Below, piece after piece: positions 55,385 through 63,686 of a stretch of DNA of 64,000 bases. The notes below the pieces were generated by a model. The model was not told the DNA's origin. It did no database searches and was given only the letters and a program-made list of their open reading frames with translations. Each line of letters starts with the position of its first letter. The first letter of the stretch is position 1. The DNA comes from Nostoc sphaeroides (GTDB lineage Bacteria > Cyanobacteriota > Cyanobacteriia > Cyanobacteriales > Nostocaceae). The DNA is taken from positions 677,501-741,500 of the forward strand of contig NZ_CP031941.1 of the NCBI RefSeq assembly GCF_003443655.1, in the 5' to 3' direction. The translations under genes and the position numbers were made by a program.

Positions 55385-55866
55385 TAGTTGTTTGCGATAC
55401 TTCACCTTTGTGCTATCTCATCTTGATTGATTGTGTTGAAATTCTGCCTCAACTTTTCGGTCGCATCACCATCCCCAATGCCGTCTGCACAGAACTTCTT
55501 GCCGAAGGTTCTTACATCCAAGTTCAAAACTGGATTGCCCAACCTCCAAGCTGGTTAGAGATTCAAACTACCACGCCTCTATTACCCAACTTATCTAGCA
55601 AACTTGGTATAGGTGAGCAAGAAACCATTTCTCTGGCTGTCCAACTCAATGCCGCCCTAATTATCTTAGATGATATGGATGCTCGACAAGCAGCGATCGC
55701 ACAAGGTCTTAATGTCACAGGCTTACTCGGTGTTCTTTATCGTGCAGGAACCCAAGATATAATTGATTTTCCTAACGCCATTTCTAAATTGCAATTAACC
55801 ACCTTTCGTGCATCTTCTGCCCTCATCCAAAGTTTTTTAGATCGTTATTACCAAGAACAAGGTTAA
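55381..55866 (+). CDS. DUF3368 PIN-like toxin
   Basis: PIN-domain toxins are metal-dependent RNases. The protein starts MIVVCDTSPLCYLILIDCVE, giving the first acidic residue (Asp6). GIGEQETISLAVQLNAALIILDD supplies Glu and the second Asp cluster, and DDMDARQAAIAQGLNVTGLLGVL is the family hallmark of DUF3368. Length 161 is usual. It overlaps its antitoxin by four bases. Its stop touches the truncated RelE stub on the opposite strand, marking a rearrangement joint. Confidence 0.88.
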   Translation: MIVVCDTSPLCYLILIDCVEILPQLFGRITIPNAVCTELLAEGSYIQVQNWIAQPPSWLEIQTTTPLLPNLSSKLGIGEQETISLAVQLNAALIILDDMDARQAAIAQGLNVTGLLGVLYRAGTQDIIDFPNAISKLQLTTFRASSALIQSFLDRYYQEQG

Positions 55867-55913
55867 TTTTGCCACTCTTGCTCTGCCAATGGATGAAATA
55901 CAATTCTTGTCAT
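55863..55913 (-). pseudogene. 16-codon stub of a RelE-type toxin
   Basis: Overlapping the stop of the antitoxin at 55910 (ATGA), a frame reads MTRIVFHPLAEQEWQN and stops. That is the typical first strand and helix of a RelE/ParE toxin. The remainder has been replaced by the end of the PIN-type toxin gene. The toxin is gone. Confidence 0.7.
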
Positions 55914-56140
55914 TGTAAAGATGCACGAACTCGTTGAAACACTTCTTCAGCCGGAATACCAGTAATTTGATTGGTGTTCATATCTTCATCACGCTTCTGG
56001 GCTTCTTCAGCCCAACTAGCCGCAATTTCTTGATCTATTCCACTTTCTTGACCCAATCTTTCCAGTAATCTTGCTAATAAAATCACTTGAGAATCTTTTG
56101 GAAGTGCAAGAACTTCGGCTTCAAGCTGTTCAAGGGTCAT
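55910..56140 (-). CDS. Addiction-module antitoxin (TIGR02574-like), orphaned
   Basis: Seventy-six residues: MTLEQLEAEVLALPKDSQVI, LLARLLERLG, AASWAEEAQKRDEDMNTNQI and IPAEEVFQRVRASL. This matches the small antitoxin family that includes the TIGR02574 addiction module component. Its stop overlaps the start of a RelE-type gene of which only 16 codons remain, so it has no toxin here. Confidence 0.85.
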   Translation of the reverse strand: MTLEQLEAEVLALPKDSQVILLARLLERLGQESGIDQEIAASWAEEAQKRDEDMNTNQITGIPAEEVFQRVRASLQ

Positions 56141-56186
56141 AGTGAGTACCTAAACTCTCTAATACAATTACCTCTTATTCTAAGCA

Positions 56187-56372
56187 TTAGCCAGCTTCAT
56201 CACTAAGCATTTTAATAATATGTTTTGCAAGTTGCTCCTTAATTTACCTATGTCTGGGAACGGCTTGAGAAATTTTTGTTATTGGATTCTGATACCAATC
56301 ATGTTTGCCACCATGACGAACGAAGATACAACCCATTTCTTCAATCTTACTGATTAAATCTCTTCGTTTCAT
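56187..56372 (-). pseudogene. hicA: hicA toxin with a premature stop
   Basis: HicA is a small mRNA interferase. The frame starts at 56372, overlapping hicB by ATGA, and reads MKRRDLISKIEEMGCIFVRH, GGKHDWYQNP with the catalytic His, then QAVPRHR and TAA (56244-56246). After the stop, the same frame continues IKEQLAKHIIKMLSDEAG to a second stop. The usual sequence is RHREIKEQ, so one base change (GAA to TAA) truncated it from 61 to 42 residues. It is probably non-functional. Confidence 0.82.
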
Positions 56373-56560
56373 GAAACTTCAAGTTCTGCAACTCTACGAA
56401 TATTTTGGATATTTCCACTTGTTAATTCACTGTAAATATCGAGTAAATTTTCTCTTAACTCCTCTTCAGTTTCACCCTGAGTCCAATAGTCAGGATATTC
56501 TTCAAGATACCCTAACCACATATCATCATCTTGCCAGTAAATGTATTTCTTCTTTGTCAT
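56369..56560 (-). CDS. hicB: HicB-like antitoxin
   Basis: HicB binds and blocks HicA. From the ATG at 56560 the protein has 63 residues: KKYIYWQDDDMWLGYLEEYP, DYWTQGETEEELRENLLDIY, the expected HicB partial RNase H-like fold. An ATG 15 bases upstream is also in frame. The stop overlaps the hicA start. Because hicA has a nonsense codon, this antitoxin is likely a survivor of a decaying pair. Confidence 0.85.
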   Translation of the reverse strand: MTKKKYIYWQDDDMWLGYLEEYPDYWTQGETEEELRENLLDIYSELTSGNIQNIRRVAELEVS

Positions 56561-56678
56561 GTGCCTATTCACCACCTTTTTCTAAACTATCGAATTACTG
56601 AACTATCCGCCAAAAAAAGAGTCTAAATTAGACTCTTAAAAAAACTTAGGGGCGGACGATCGCCCACCCCAATAAAAA

Positions 56679-58781
56679 TCAGGTAACACCAAAGACAATC
56701 ACTAAGCCCAAAACCGCCCCAAACACAATCAAGGCATAGAATTGAGCGCGACCGTTTTCTAGGTACTTCAGACCTTCACCGCTAACAAGGGTGAAAAAGC
56801 CTGTGAGGTTAACAGCACCATCTACAACGCGGAAGTCAACTTCCATAACTTGTCTGGCTACGCGACGCAAGCCGAGGACAAAAACCCGATGGTAAATGTC
56901 ATCAAAGTACCACTTGTTGAGGGATAACTCGTAAAGTGGTTGGATTTTAGCAGCGATCGCAGCCGGGTCAATTTTACGGCGCAAATACATCAGCGAAGCC
57001 AGGGTAATCGCAATCAAAGAAATTCCGACTGAAGCACCCGCCATGATGTAGAATTCCGTCGGATTGAACTCGGCAGCCTTTTCTATAACTTCGGAGAGGG
57101 TTTCACTAGGAGGAAAGATAAACTCTTCAAAATAATTGGCGTAGGGAGTTCCCACCAAACCAATCAAAATCGAAGGCACAGCCAACAGTGCCAACGGCAG
57201 CGTCATTGTCCACGGCGATTCGTGGGGGGAGTCGCTGTGATGCCCGTGGGAGTCATGGGAATCATGATGCTGAGTTGCCGCCAATTCTCCTTTCTTCATT
57301 GCCCCAGGCCCAAAATTCGGGACTGGTTCTTCTGACTCTAATTCCAGGACAATTGTCGCCGCAGCTTTCTTGAGTTTTTCCTTGATTTTCTCGTCATTAC
57401 CCCGGAATTTGCCTTCAAATGTTGAGAAATACATTCTAAACATATAGAAAGCCGTAATCCCGGCAGTTAGCCAGCCGATAAACCAGAGGAGTGGGTTAGC
57501 TTCAAAAGCCTTCCCTAAAATTTCATCTTTTGACCAGAAACCAGCAAAGGGTGGGATACCAGAAATTGCCAAGCAACCAATCAAAAAGGTAGTTGCTGTG
57601 ACAGGCATATATTTTCGCAGTCCACCCATCAAGCGCATATCTTGCGCTAAGGCAGGGTCGTGTCCAACGACACCTTCCATACCGTGAATTACTGAACCTG
57701 AACCCAAGAACAGCATCGCCTTGAAATAGGCGTGGGTCATCAGGTGGAATAGTCCAGCACTGTAAGAACCTATTCCCATTGCCATCACCATGTAACCAAG
57801 TTGGGAAATGGTGGAGTAAGCCAAGCCCTTTTTGATGTCGTTTTGGGTAATGGCAATGGTTGCCCCCAAAAACGCCGTAAACGCCCCAGTAAAGGCAATA
57901 ACATTCATTGCAACTGGAACGTCTTCAAATACTGGGTACATCCGGGCAATGAGGAAAACACCAGCCGCCACCATTGTTGCCGCGTGAATCAAGGCAGAAA
58001 TGGGAGTGGGGCCTTCCATCGCGTCTGGTAGCCAGACGTGGAGGGGAAATTGGGCTGATTTCGCAACTGGCCCTAAGAAAACTAAAATCGCAAACAGGAC
58101 AGCGAGAAAATTGCTGATAGAACCTGATTCGACAAGTTGGGCGAGGCGATCGCCCATGATATTAAAATCAAAGCTTCCTGTTGCCCAGAACAGCCCTAAA
58201 ATGCCGAGTAATAGACCAAAGTCGCCCACGCGGTTAGTCACAAACGCTTTTTGCGCGGCATCTGCTGCTGACTTGCGATCGTACCAAAAACCGACCAGCA
58301 AGTAGGAACACATCCCGACTAGTTCCCAGAATATATAAATCTGTACTAGGTTGGGGCTGACCACCAGACCTAACATTGAGGAGCCAAACAAACTGAGATA
58401 GGCGTAAAACCTCACGTAACCGGGATCGTGAGCCATGTAGCCATCGGTGTAAACCATGACTAAGCAGGCTACCGTTGTGACAATCACCAGCATTAAGGCT
58501 GTCAGGTGGTCAATAGTGTAGCCCATGCTCAGGTGAAAATTACCTGCTGCTGCCCACTCAAAGGTGCGAATATAAGACGCATGTCCTTGAATTTGACTCC
58601 AGAGCAAGGCAAACGACATCCCCATAGCTGCTGCCATCATGGAGATAATCACCACAGCATTAAGCTGGCGGAGGCGGTTTGTCACCTGATTCAACGAGAT
58701 TAACCCTAGACCGACCAGCATTGCCCCAAGAAGAGGGAACACCGGAATCAGCCAGGCATACTGATAGATTACTTCCATCAC
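56679..58781 (-). CDS. ndhF: NAD(P)H-quinone oxidoreductase subunit 5 (NdhF1 type)
   Basis: NdhF is the largest proton-pumping subunit of NDH-1 and carries the long lateral helix. The protein has WELVGMCSYLLVGFWYDRKS, PLHVWLPDAMEGPTPISALI and HAATMVAAGVFLIARMYPVF, all highly conserved, and a His-rich loop HHDSHDSHGHHSDSPHES near 505-522. Length 700 is standard for NdhF1. It is on the same strand as ndhD but separated from it by toxin-antitoxin and restriction-type genes. A run of repeats lies upstream; I cannot identify a promoter. Confidence 0.95.
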   Translation of the reverse strand: MMEVIYQYAWLIPVFPLLGAMLVGLGLISLNQVTNRLRQLNAVVIISMMAAAMGMSFALLWSQIQGHASYIRTFEWAAAGNFHLSMGYTIDHLTALMLVIVTTVACLVMVYTDGYMAHDPGYVRFYAYLSLFGSSMLGLVVSPNLVQIYIFWELVGMCSYLLVGFWYDRKSAADAAQKAFVTNRVGDFGLLLGILGLFWATGSFDFNIMGDRLAQLVESGSISNFLAVLFAILVFLGPVAKSAQFPLHVWLPDAMEGPTPISALIHAATMVAAGVFLIARMYPVFEDVPVAMNVIAFTGAFTAFLGATIAITQNDIKKGLAYSTISQLGYMVMAMGIGSYSAGLFHLMTHAYFKAMLFLGSGSVIHGMEGVVGHDPALAQDMRLMGGLRKYMPVTATTFLIGCLAISGIPPFAGFWSKDEILGKAFEANPLLWFIGWLTAGITAFYMFRMYFSTFEGKFRGNDEKIKEKLKKAAATIVLELESEEPVPNFGPGAMKKGELAATQHHDSHDSHGHHSDSPHESPWTMTLPLALLAVPSILIGLVGTPYANYFEEFIFPPSETLSEVIEKAAEFNPTEFYIMAGASVGISLIAITLASLMYLRRKIDPAAIAAKIQPLYELSLNKWYFDDIYHRVFVLGLRRVARQVMEVDFRVVDGAVNLTGFFTLVSGEGLKYLENGRAQFYALIVFGAVLGLVIVFGVT

Positions 58782-58910
58782 TGACGCCTACTTTTAGAAT
58801 TCTTGATTTAGCGTGTCGAAACTGTTAATAATTGTGACACACACCCTTTAGGATAAAATAACCCACCCAAGACTGAGTTGGGTGGGGTGTTAAGCATGGT
58901 TTTAGATTTG

Positions 58911-59185
58911 GTCATTAGTCATTAGTCATTGGTCATTGGTCATTGGTCATTGGTCATTGGTCATTGGTCATTGGTCATTGGTCATTAGTCATTGGTCATT
59001 AGTCTTTAGCCCCATGCCCCTCAAAAGTGCTGAGTTCCGAGTTCCGAGTGAGCAGAGGGGAGAATAACTCTTAACTCCTAACTCTTGTACAGACGCGATT
59101 AATCGCGTCTCTACTCCTAACTCCTAACTCTTGTACAGACGCGATTAATCGCGTCTCTACTCCTAACTCCTAACTCCTAACTCAG
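58911..59185. repeat. TCATTGG heptamers, CTAACTC heptamers and two GCGATTAATCGC palindromes
   Basis: About 58911-58997 is a tandem array of TCATTGG (GGTCATT) units. Then 59085-59180 alternates CCTAACTC units with two copies of ACAGACGCGATTAATCGCGTCT. The stretch 58782-59213 has no gene. Confidence 0.88.
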
Positions 59186-59213
59186 CACTGTTTTGCCCCA
59201 TGCCCAATATCCA

Positions 59214-59600
59214 TCAGGCTGACCGACACTCTAAGTCCACTGTTTTTGAACTCTTGTAAATTTTAGAGCTACTGGTGTACCTAGCTTTAATGTCTTCTAA
59301 AGCTAGACGTAAATCTTCTCTACCGCGAAAGCATTCCAAGCGATGGCGAATAGTGCCATTTTCAATCAATAGTAAAGTGGGTAGTGATTTGAGCTTATAA
59401 GTAGTTGACAATTTAAAATTTTGATCAGCGTTAACCCCAACTAATTTAATTTCTTCCCCACATTGGGCTTGAAATTGCAATAACAGTGGGTGGATAATCC
59501 GACACAAGCCACACCAAGGTGCTTCAAAATTAACTAAAACAGGAATAGGTGATTCTAAAACTTCTTGAGTAAATGTCCGCTCACTAACCGACAAAACCAT
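59214..59600 (-). CDS. Thioredoxin-like protein with WCGLC active site
   Basis: Thioredoxin-fold protein of 128 residues. The active site is APWCGLCRII (about 28-37), with Leu in place of the usual Pro. NADQNFKLSTTYKLKSLPTL supplies the cis-Pro loop and FRGREDLRLALEDI the last helix. The C-terminus (YKSSKTVDLECRSA) is a nonstandard extension. It may be a thioredoxin-like redox protein rather than a classical TrxA. It is a single gene. Confidence 0.85.
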   Translation of the reverse strand: MVLSVSERTFTQEVLESPIPVLVNFEAPWCGLCRIIHPLLLQFQAQCGEEIKLVGVNADQNFKLSTTYKLKSLPTLLLIENGTIRHRLECFRGREDLRLALEDIKARYTSSSKIYKSSKTVDLECRSA

Positions 59601-59760
59601 GACGCCTCTTGGATTATAAGGTTTTTATATTAAACTACCTATCAGCATTGAAGTGAAAGATTGGCAAGTCAGTAACTGCCGATAGATGCTTTCAGGAACC
59701 AAATCTCAGGACACAGAATAATTAGGCAAAAATTGAGCGTGTTGATGTGTCTCTGACAAT

Positions 59761-59791
59761 AAAAGCCAGCGCCACTCTCACGGTGGCTTTT
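59761..59791 (-). terminator. Possible terminator hairpin
   Basis: AAAAGCCA and TGGCTTTT can pair (8 bp) around a 15-base loop, followed on the minus strand by TTTTATTG. It could terminate the NnrU-like gene. The rest of 59601-60016 shows no gene. Confidence 0.4.
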
Positions 59792-60016
59792 TGGGATGTT
59801 AGGCTCCTGATTGCCGTGGCCATCTGGGGATATGACTGAATCTGCCATGTTTTCCCAAGGAAAAGCAACTGACCAACAACTACCAATTTAAAATCTTAAA
59901 TTCGAGTCAGACCACCCCCATCGATAGATGTTTGAACTTATCGTACATTGATTTAGGGCAATTGATAAGCTGAAATCCTCATCTATTTTGGATTTTCTGC
60001 TGACACTGGGGATCGC

Positions 60017-60745
60017 CTAAATTTCCCATCTTATCTTACTAGTTGCTTCCAGCAACAGAGGGTGCGATAACCAAAGCAAAGCTATGAAAATGACAACTCC
60101 TAAATAAGAAGGGCGAAGAAATTCCTGCCATTTGATAGATTGACGCCCGTCGATAATTGCTTTAAAGGGAATAATTGATGTCCGTTGTTTGGCAATTTCA
60201 AAGGCTTCCCCATAGCGATCGCTTAGACGGCGATCTCCGTGCCAAACTCCAAATAAGTGATGCAACACCAATCCAATGGAAGTCACAAGGGTAAAGGTAG
60301 TACCCAGCCACAGAGTATGAGCAACACACCAAATTATTTGTCCTACCATCTGGGGATGACGGGTAATCCGAATAATTCCTGTTTCGTATAGATGAACTTG
60401 GGGCTTTTGAATGGCAGCAATTTCTAGTAGATTGAAGGTAGCAGGATATAAAAATAAAAACGAGATAGCTGACAGCAGCCAAACAAATTCTCGCACTCCT
60501 GGCACTCCTTGTACCTGCCAAAGTTGCAAACCATCATATCGATGCCCAAAAAAGTAAATAATTAATATGACAGCCAAAGGTAGGCTAACTAATGCAAAGA
60601 GAACGCGATAAAGCCTTGGGCCAATATATTTTTCGGCCCTTGGACGCAAAGCAGCGCCTCCACTGTGAGCGATCGCAAAAACTATTTGTAGCCCCAGCAT
60701 GACAAAATGACTGGGTGTCAACCAAGAAATCAACAGCATATACAC
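60017..60745 (-). CDS. NnrU-family membrane protein (Z-ISO-like)
   Basis: Members of this family include plant 15-cis-zeta-carotene isomerase (Z-ISO) and bacterial NnrU. The protein has 6-7 spans. FAIAHSGGAALRP (about 23-35), YETGIIRITRHPQMVGQIIW (about 120-139) and HHLFGVWHGDRRL with conserved His and Arg match the family, in which two His bind haem. Length 242 is normal. A carotenoid role is inferred. The next gene is RbcR on the opposite strand. Confidence 0.8.
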   Translation of the reverse strand: MYMLLISWLTPSHFVMLGLQIVFAIAHSGGAALRPRAEKYIGPRLYRVLFALVSLPLAVILIIYFFGHRYDGLQLWQVQGVPGVREFVWLLSAISFLFLYPATFNLLEIAAIQKPQVHLYETGIIRITRHPQMVGQIIWCVAHTLWLGTTFTLVTSIGLVLHHLFGVWHGDRRLSDRYGEAFEIAKQRTSIIPFKAIIDGRQSIKWQEFLRPSYLGVVIFIALLWLSHPLLLEATSKIRWEI

Positions 60746-60951
60746 GGGTGAAATAATTTAAAGAAAATGGAACTCAGTACAACCAATACCACAAAGTATT
60801 CAAAGGGAGACTTTAGTCAAGATGTTGTGCTACTGTCTTTTTCGAGTCAAGTTTTCAAGTTTAATATGCAACAAATCATACCTGGCTGATTGTTGCCAAA
60901 CCTGATTTGTTGTGTGCATCCGCTCCTTTTAAAGTTTGTGGTTTGAGCCTT

Positions 60952-61965
60952 ATGTCTGACCTTCCTTTCACTTTAGATCAGTTACGTATCCTCAAAGCGA
61001 TCGCCCAAGAAGGAAGCTTCAAGCGTGCCGCTGATAGTCTTTACGTTTCCCAACCTGCCGTCAGCTTGCAAGTGCAAAATCTCGAACGGCAGCTAGATGT
61101 CCCCCTATTCGATCGGGGAGGACGACGCGCCCAATTAACTGAAGCAGGGCATCTACTCCTAAGTTACGGTGAAAAAATCCTCAGTCTGTGTCAGGAAACC
61201 TGCCGCGCGATCGAGGATTTACAAAATCTCCAAGGCGGTACTTTAATTGTCGGTGCTTCTCAAACCACCGGCACTTATCTTTTGCCCAAGATGATCGGTA
61301 TGTTCCGACAAAAATATCCAGATGTGGCAGTGCAATTACACGTCCACTCTACCCGGCGGACTGCTTGGAGTGTCGCTAACGGACAAGTTGATTTGGCAAT
61401 TATCGGCGGTGAAATTCCTGGCGAATTATCAGAATCTTTGGAAGTTGTTTCTTACGCTGAAGACGAACTAGCGCTAATCCTACCTGTCTTTCATCCTTTT
61501 AGCAAACTAGAAAAAATCCAAAAAGATGACCTATACAAATTACAATTCATTGCCTTAGATTCTCAATCTACTATCCGCAAAGTAATTGACCAAGTGCTAG
61601 GACGCTGTGAAATTGATACCAGACGTTTTAAGGTTGAAATGGAATTAAATTCCATTGAAGCAATTAAAAATGCTGTGCAATCTGGTTTGGGGGCTGCCTT
61701 TGTTTCAACAAGTGCGATCGCTAAAGAGTTACAAATGGGTGTTCTGCACCGTACCCCCATTGAAGGCGTTGTCGTCAAACGGACACTGTGGCTGATTTTT
61801 AATCCTAATCGCTATAGATCCAAGGCCGCAGAAGCTTTTAGTCGGGAAATTTTGCCCCAGTTTGCTAATCCTGGATGGAGTCAAGATGTGTTAACATTGG
61901 CACAAAAAAGCATAGTAATATCTACATTGGATATAGCGACATCCACCTCTGCCGCCGAAGACTAA
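60952..61965 (+). CDS. rbcR: LysR-family regulator RbcR (Ycf30)
   Basis: RbcR regulates RuBisCO and related genes in cyanobacteria and algal plastids. The protein begins [20 protein letters not shown] and has the [23 protein letters not shown] (about 23-42), then [17 protein letters not shown]. The co-inducer domain follows ([20 protein letters not shown]). Length 337 from the ATG at 60952. The ORF opens 45 bases earlier but those codons have no family similarity. It lies near ndhF/ndhD; regulation of these genes is possible but unproven. Confidence 0.9.
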   Translation: MSDLPFTLDQLRILKAIAQEGSFKRAADSLYVSQPAVSLQVQNLERQLDVPLFDRGGRRAQLTEAGHLLLSYGEKILSLCQETCRAIEDLQNLQGGTLIVGASQTTGTYLLPKMIGMFRQKYPDVAVQLHVHSTRRTAWSVANGQVDLAIIGGEIPGELSESLEVVSYAEDELALILPVFHPFSKLEKIQKDDLYKLQFIALDSQSTIRKVIDQVLGRCEIDTRRFKVEMELNSIEAIKNAVQSGLGAAFVSTSAIAKELQMGVLHRTPIEGVVVKRTLWLIFNPNRYRSKAAEAFSREILPQFANPGWSQDVLTLAQKSIVISTLDIATSTSAAED

Positions 61966-62256
61966 AATCTGGTGATTAGTCCTACCCTTAGAGCGTCTAC
62001 GTCATTTGTCCAATGTTTTTTGTAAATGACCAATAAGCAAATAATTCGTAATGACGCTCTCTACGAGACGAACTCGCGTTCGCGGACTCGCTTTGCGTGG
62101 CGCTAACTAATTCGTAATTCATAATTATTATTTCATAGCTTTTCGCCTAGCGTACCGTAGGCAAGCTAAGAATTTGACATCAGTAAAAAAGTTTCCTGTT
62201 CTTGATAATGAAGTTTAGTTTCTACGAATTATTTTGACTAATGACTAATCACGAAA
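61966..62256. repeat. Intergenic region with AATTCGTAAT and CGCGTTCGCGGACTCGC repeats
   Basis: Around 62041-62130 there is TAATTCGTAATGACGCTCTC, then ACGAGACGAACTCGCG and GCGCTAACTAATTCGTAATT. The same elements flank ureE at 3440-3500. No gene. Confidence 0.6.
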
Positions 62257-63660
62257 ATGGAAGTTTACTGTACTCGTCCACGTTGCCCACGCCCACAAAA
62301 CCATTTTGCCGATTTAGATGATATTACGACGCTGAAAACAACGCAGCAGAAGTACTGTACTACCTGTGGTATGCCATTGCTGCTAGATGGTCGATATGTC
62401 CCCGTGAAGCTACTGGGAAGGGGGGGATTTGGAGCAGCCTTTTTGGCACGCGATCGCCGAATTCCAGGAATGCGTCAATGCGTAGTTAAGCAGTTTCAAC
62501 CTGCGGGAAATTTAAGCTTAAATCAACTGCAACAAGCACAGTTGATGTTTGAAAGAGAGGCAGAAGTTTTATCACAACTGGGTAACGATCACGAGCAAAT
62601 CCCTGACTTGTTTGCTTTCTTTCCAGTCATAGTTAATGGTTTGCAACCAGGACAGCAAGACCAGTTTTTTTACTTGGTACAAGAATACATTGATGGGCAA
62701 AATTTAGAAGAAGAATTAGTTAAACAAGGCAAATTTTCTGAGCAGCAAGTGTTGGAGGTGCTGCAAGAAATCCTGAAGGTGCTAAAGTTTGTCCATCATA
62801 GAAGCATTATCCACAGAGATATTAAACCCTCTAATATCATGCGCCGTCGTGATGGTAGACTTTTTTTACTAGATTTTGGCGCAGTTAAGCAAGTAACAAA
62901 TGTTGCACTTGGTTCTGCTGCTTCTTCCACAGGAATTTATTCTATGGGATTTGCACCGCCTGAGCAGATGGCTGGGGGTCAAGTATTTCCATCTACGGAT
63001 TTATACGCTTTGGCTGTAACTATTCTTATTTTGTTGACAAATCAAGAAGCAATTCAATTATTTGATGCCTATAGCAACCAGTGGAAATGGCGATCGCAAG
63101 TGACTGTCAGCCCTCGCCTTGCTGACATATTAGATAAGATGCTGCTACCTGCTGCCAATCAGCGCTTCCAGTCAGCCCAGGAGGTTTTAGATGCACTGAA
63201 CTCACAGGCGGCTCAAGCCCCTACACAACTTAATTCGCCCTCTGTAACACTTCCGCCACAACCACCTAAAGGTTCTAGTCCCGTCGTCCCCCGCCCTTCA
63301 CCAACTCAACCAGCGTTTTCGACAGTGGAATTGCTGGGTGGGGCGGCATTTAGTGGATTTGAAGGGGCATTAATTGCGATCGCTCTCTTCAGTCTAGTAA
63401 AATTACCAATAGTTACTTTCACTGTTGCATGTGTGATTTTAGGGATACTGATATTTGCCCAAACCAGGCGGTGGATTGAAAAGTTCGATTTATTAATTAT
63501 TCCGACAATTAGTTTTGCGATTATTTTTTTTCTCCCTTTTTTACAGGGGGGTCTTGGCATTCAGGGAGTAGTAATTTTATCAGTTGCAGCAGCCTTAGTA
63601 GCCATTTCTTTAACAGCCGTGTTTCGACTTATTTATAAATTATTATCTCTCTTACTTTAA
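62257..63660 (+). CDS. Ser/Thr protein kinase with N-terminal zinc ribbon and C-terminal membrane segments
   Basis: The protein phosphorylates targets on Ser or Thr. A CX4C...CXXC ribbon (Cys5, Cys10, Cys34, Cys37) precedes the kinase domain. That domain has GRGGFGAAF (54-62), catalytic Lys78, HRDIKPSN (186-193) with Asp188, and DFG (206-208), all intact. A Pro-rich linker (about 315-345) follows. The last ~115 residues contain about four hydrophobic helices, so the kinase should be membrane-bound with its catalytic domain inside. The gene for a PstS-like protein follows after 26 bases, suggesting a link to phosphate or ion sensing. Confidence 0.9.
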   Translation: MEVYCTRPRCPRPQNHFADLDDITTLKTTQQKYCTTCGMPLLLDGRYVPVKLLGRGGFGAAFLARDRRIPGMRQCVVKQFQPAGNLSLNQLQQAQLMFEREAEVLSQLGNDHEQIPDLFAFFPVIVNGLQPGQQDQFFYLVQEYIDGQNLEEELVKQGKFSEQQVLEVLQEILKVLKFVHHRSIIHRDIKPSNIMRRRDGRLFLLDFGAVKQVTNVALGSAASSTGIYSMGFAPPEQMAGGQVFPSTDLYALAVTILILLTNQEAIQLFDAYSNQWKWRSQVTVSPRLADILDKMLLPAANQRFQSAQEVLDALNSQAAQAPTQLNSPSVTLPPQPPKGSSPVVPRPSPTQPAFSTVELLGGAAFSGFEGALIAIALFSLVKLPIVTFTVACVILGILIFAQTRRWIEKFDLLIIPTISFAIIFFLPFLQGGLGIQGVVILSVAAALVAISLTAVFRLIYKLLSLLL

Positions 63661-63686
63661 AAAACTTTTGGTGTTAACAGCTAACT

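Noticed and set aside
57214..57224. Third HIP1 +1 frameshift (GGCGATTCGTGG) in ndhF
   Set aside because: The ndhF frame is intact across it, so this is ordinary coding sequence.
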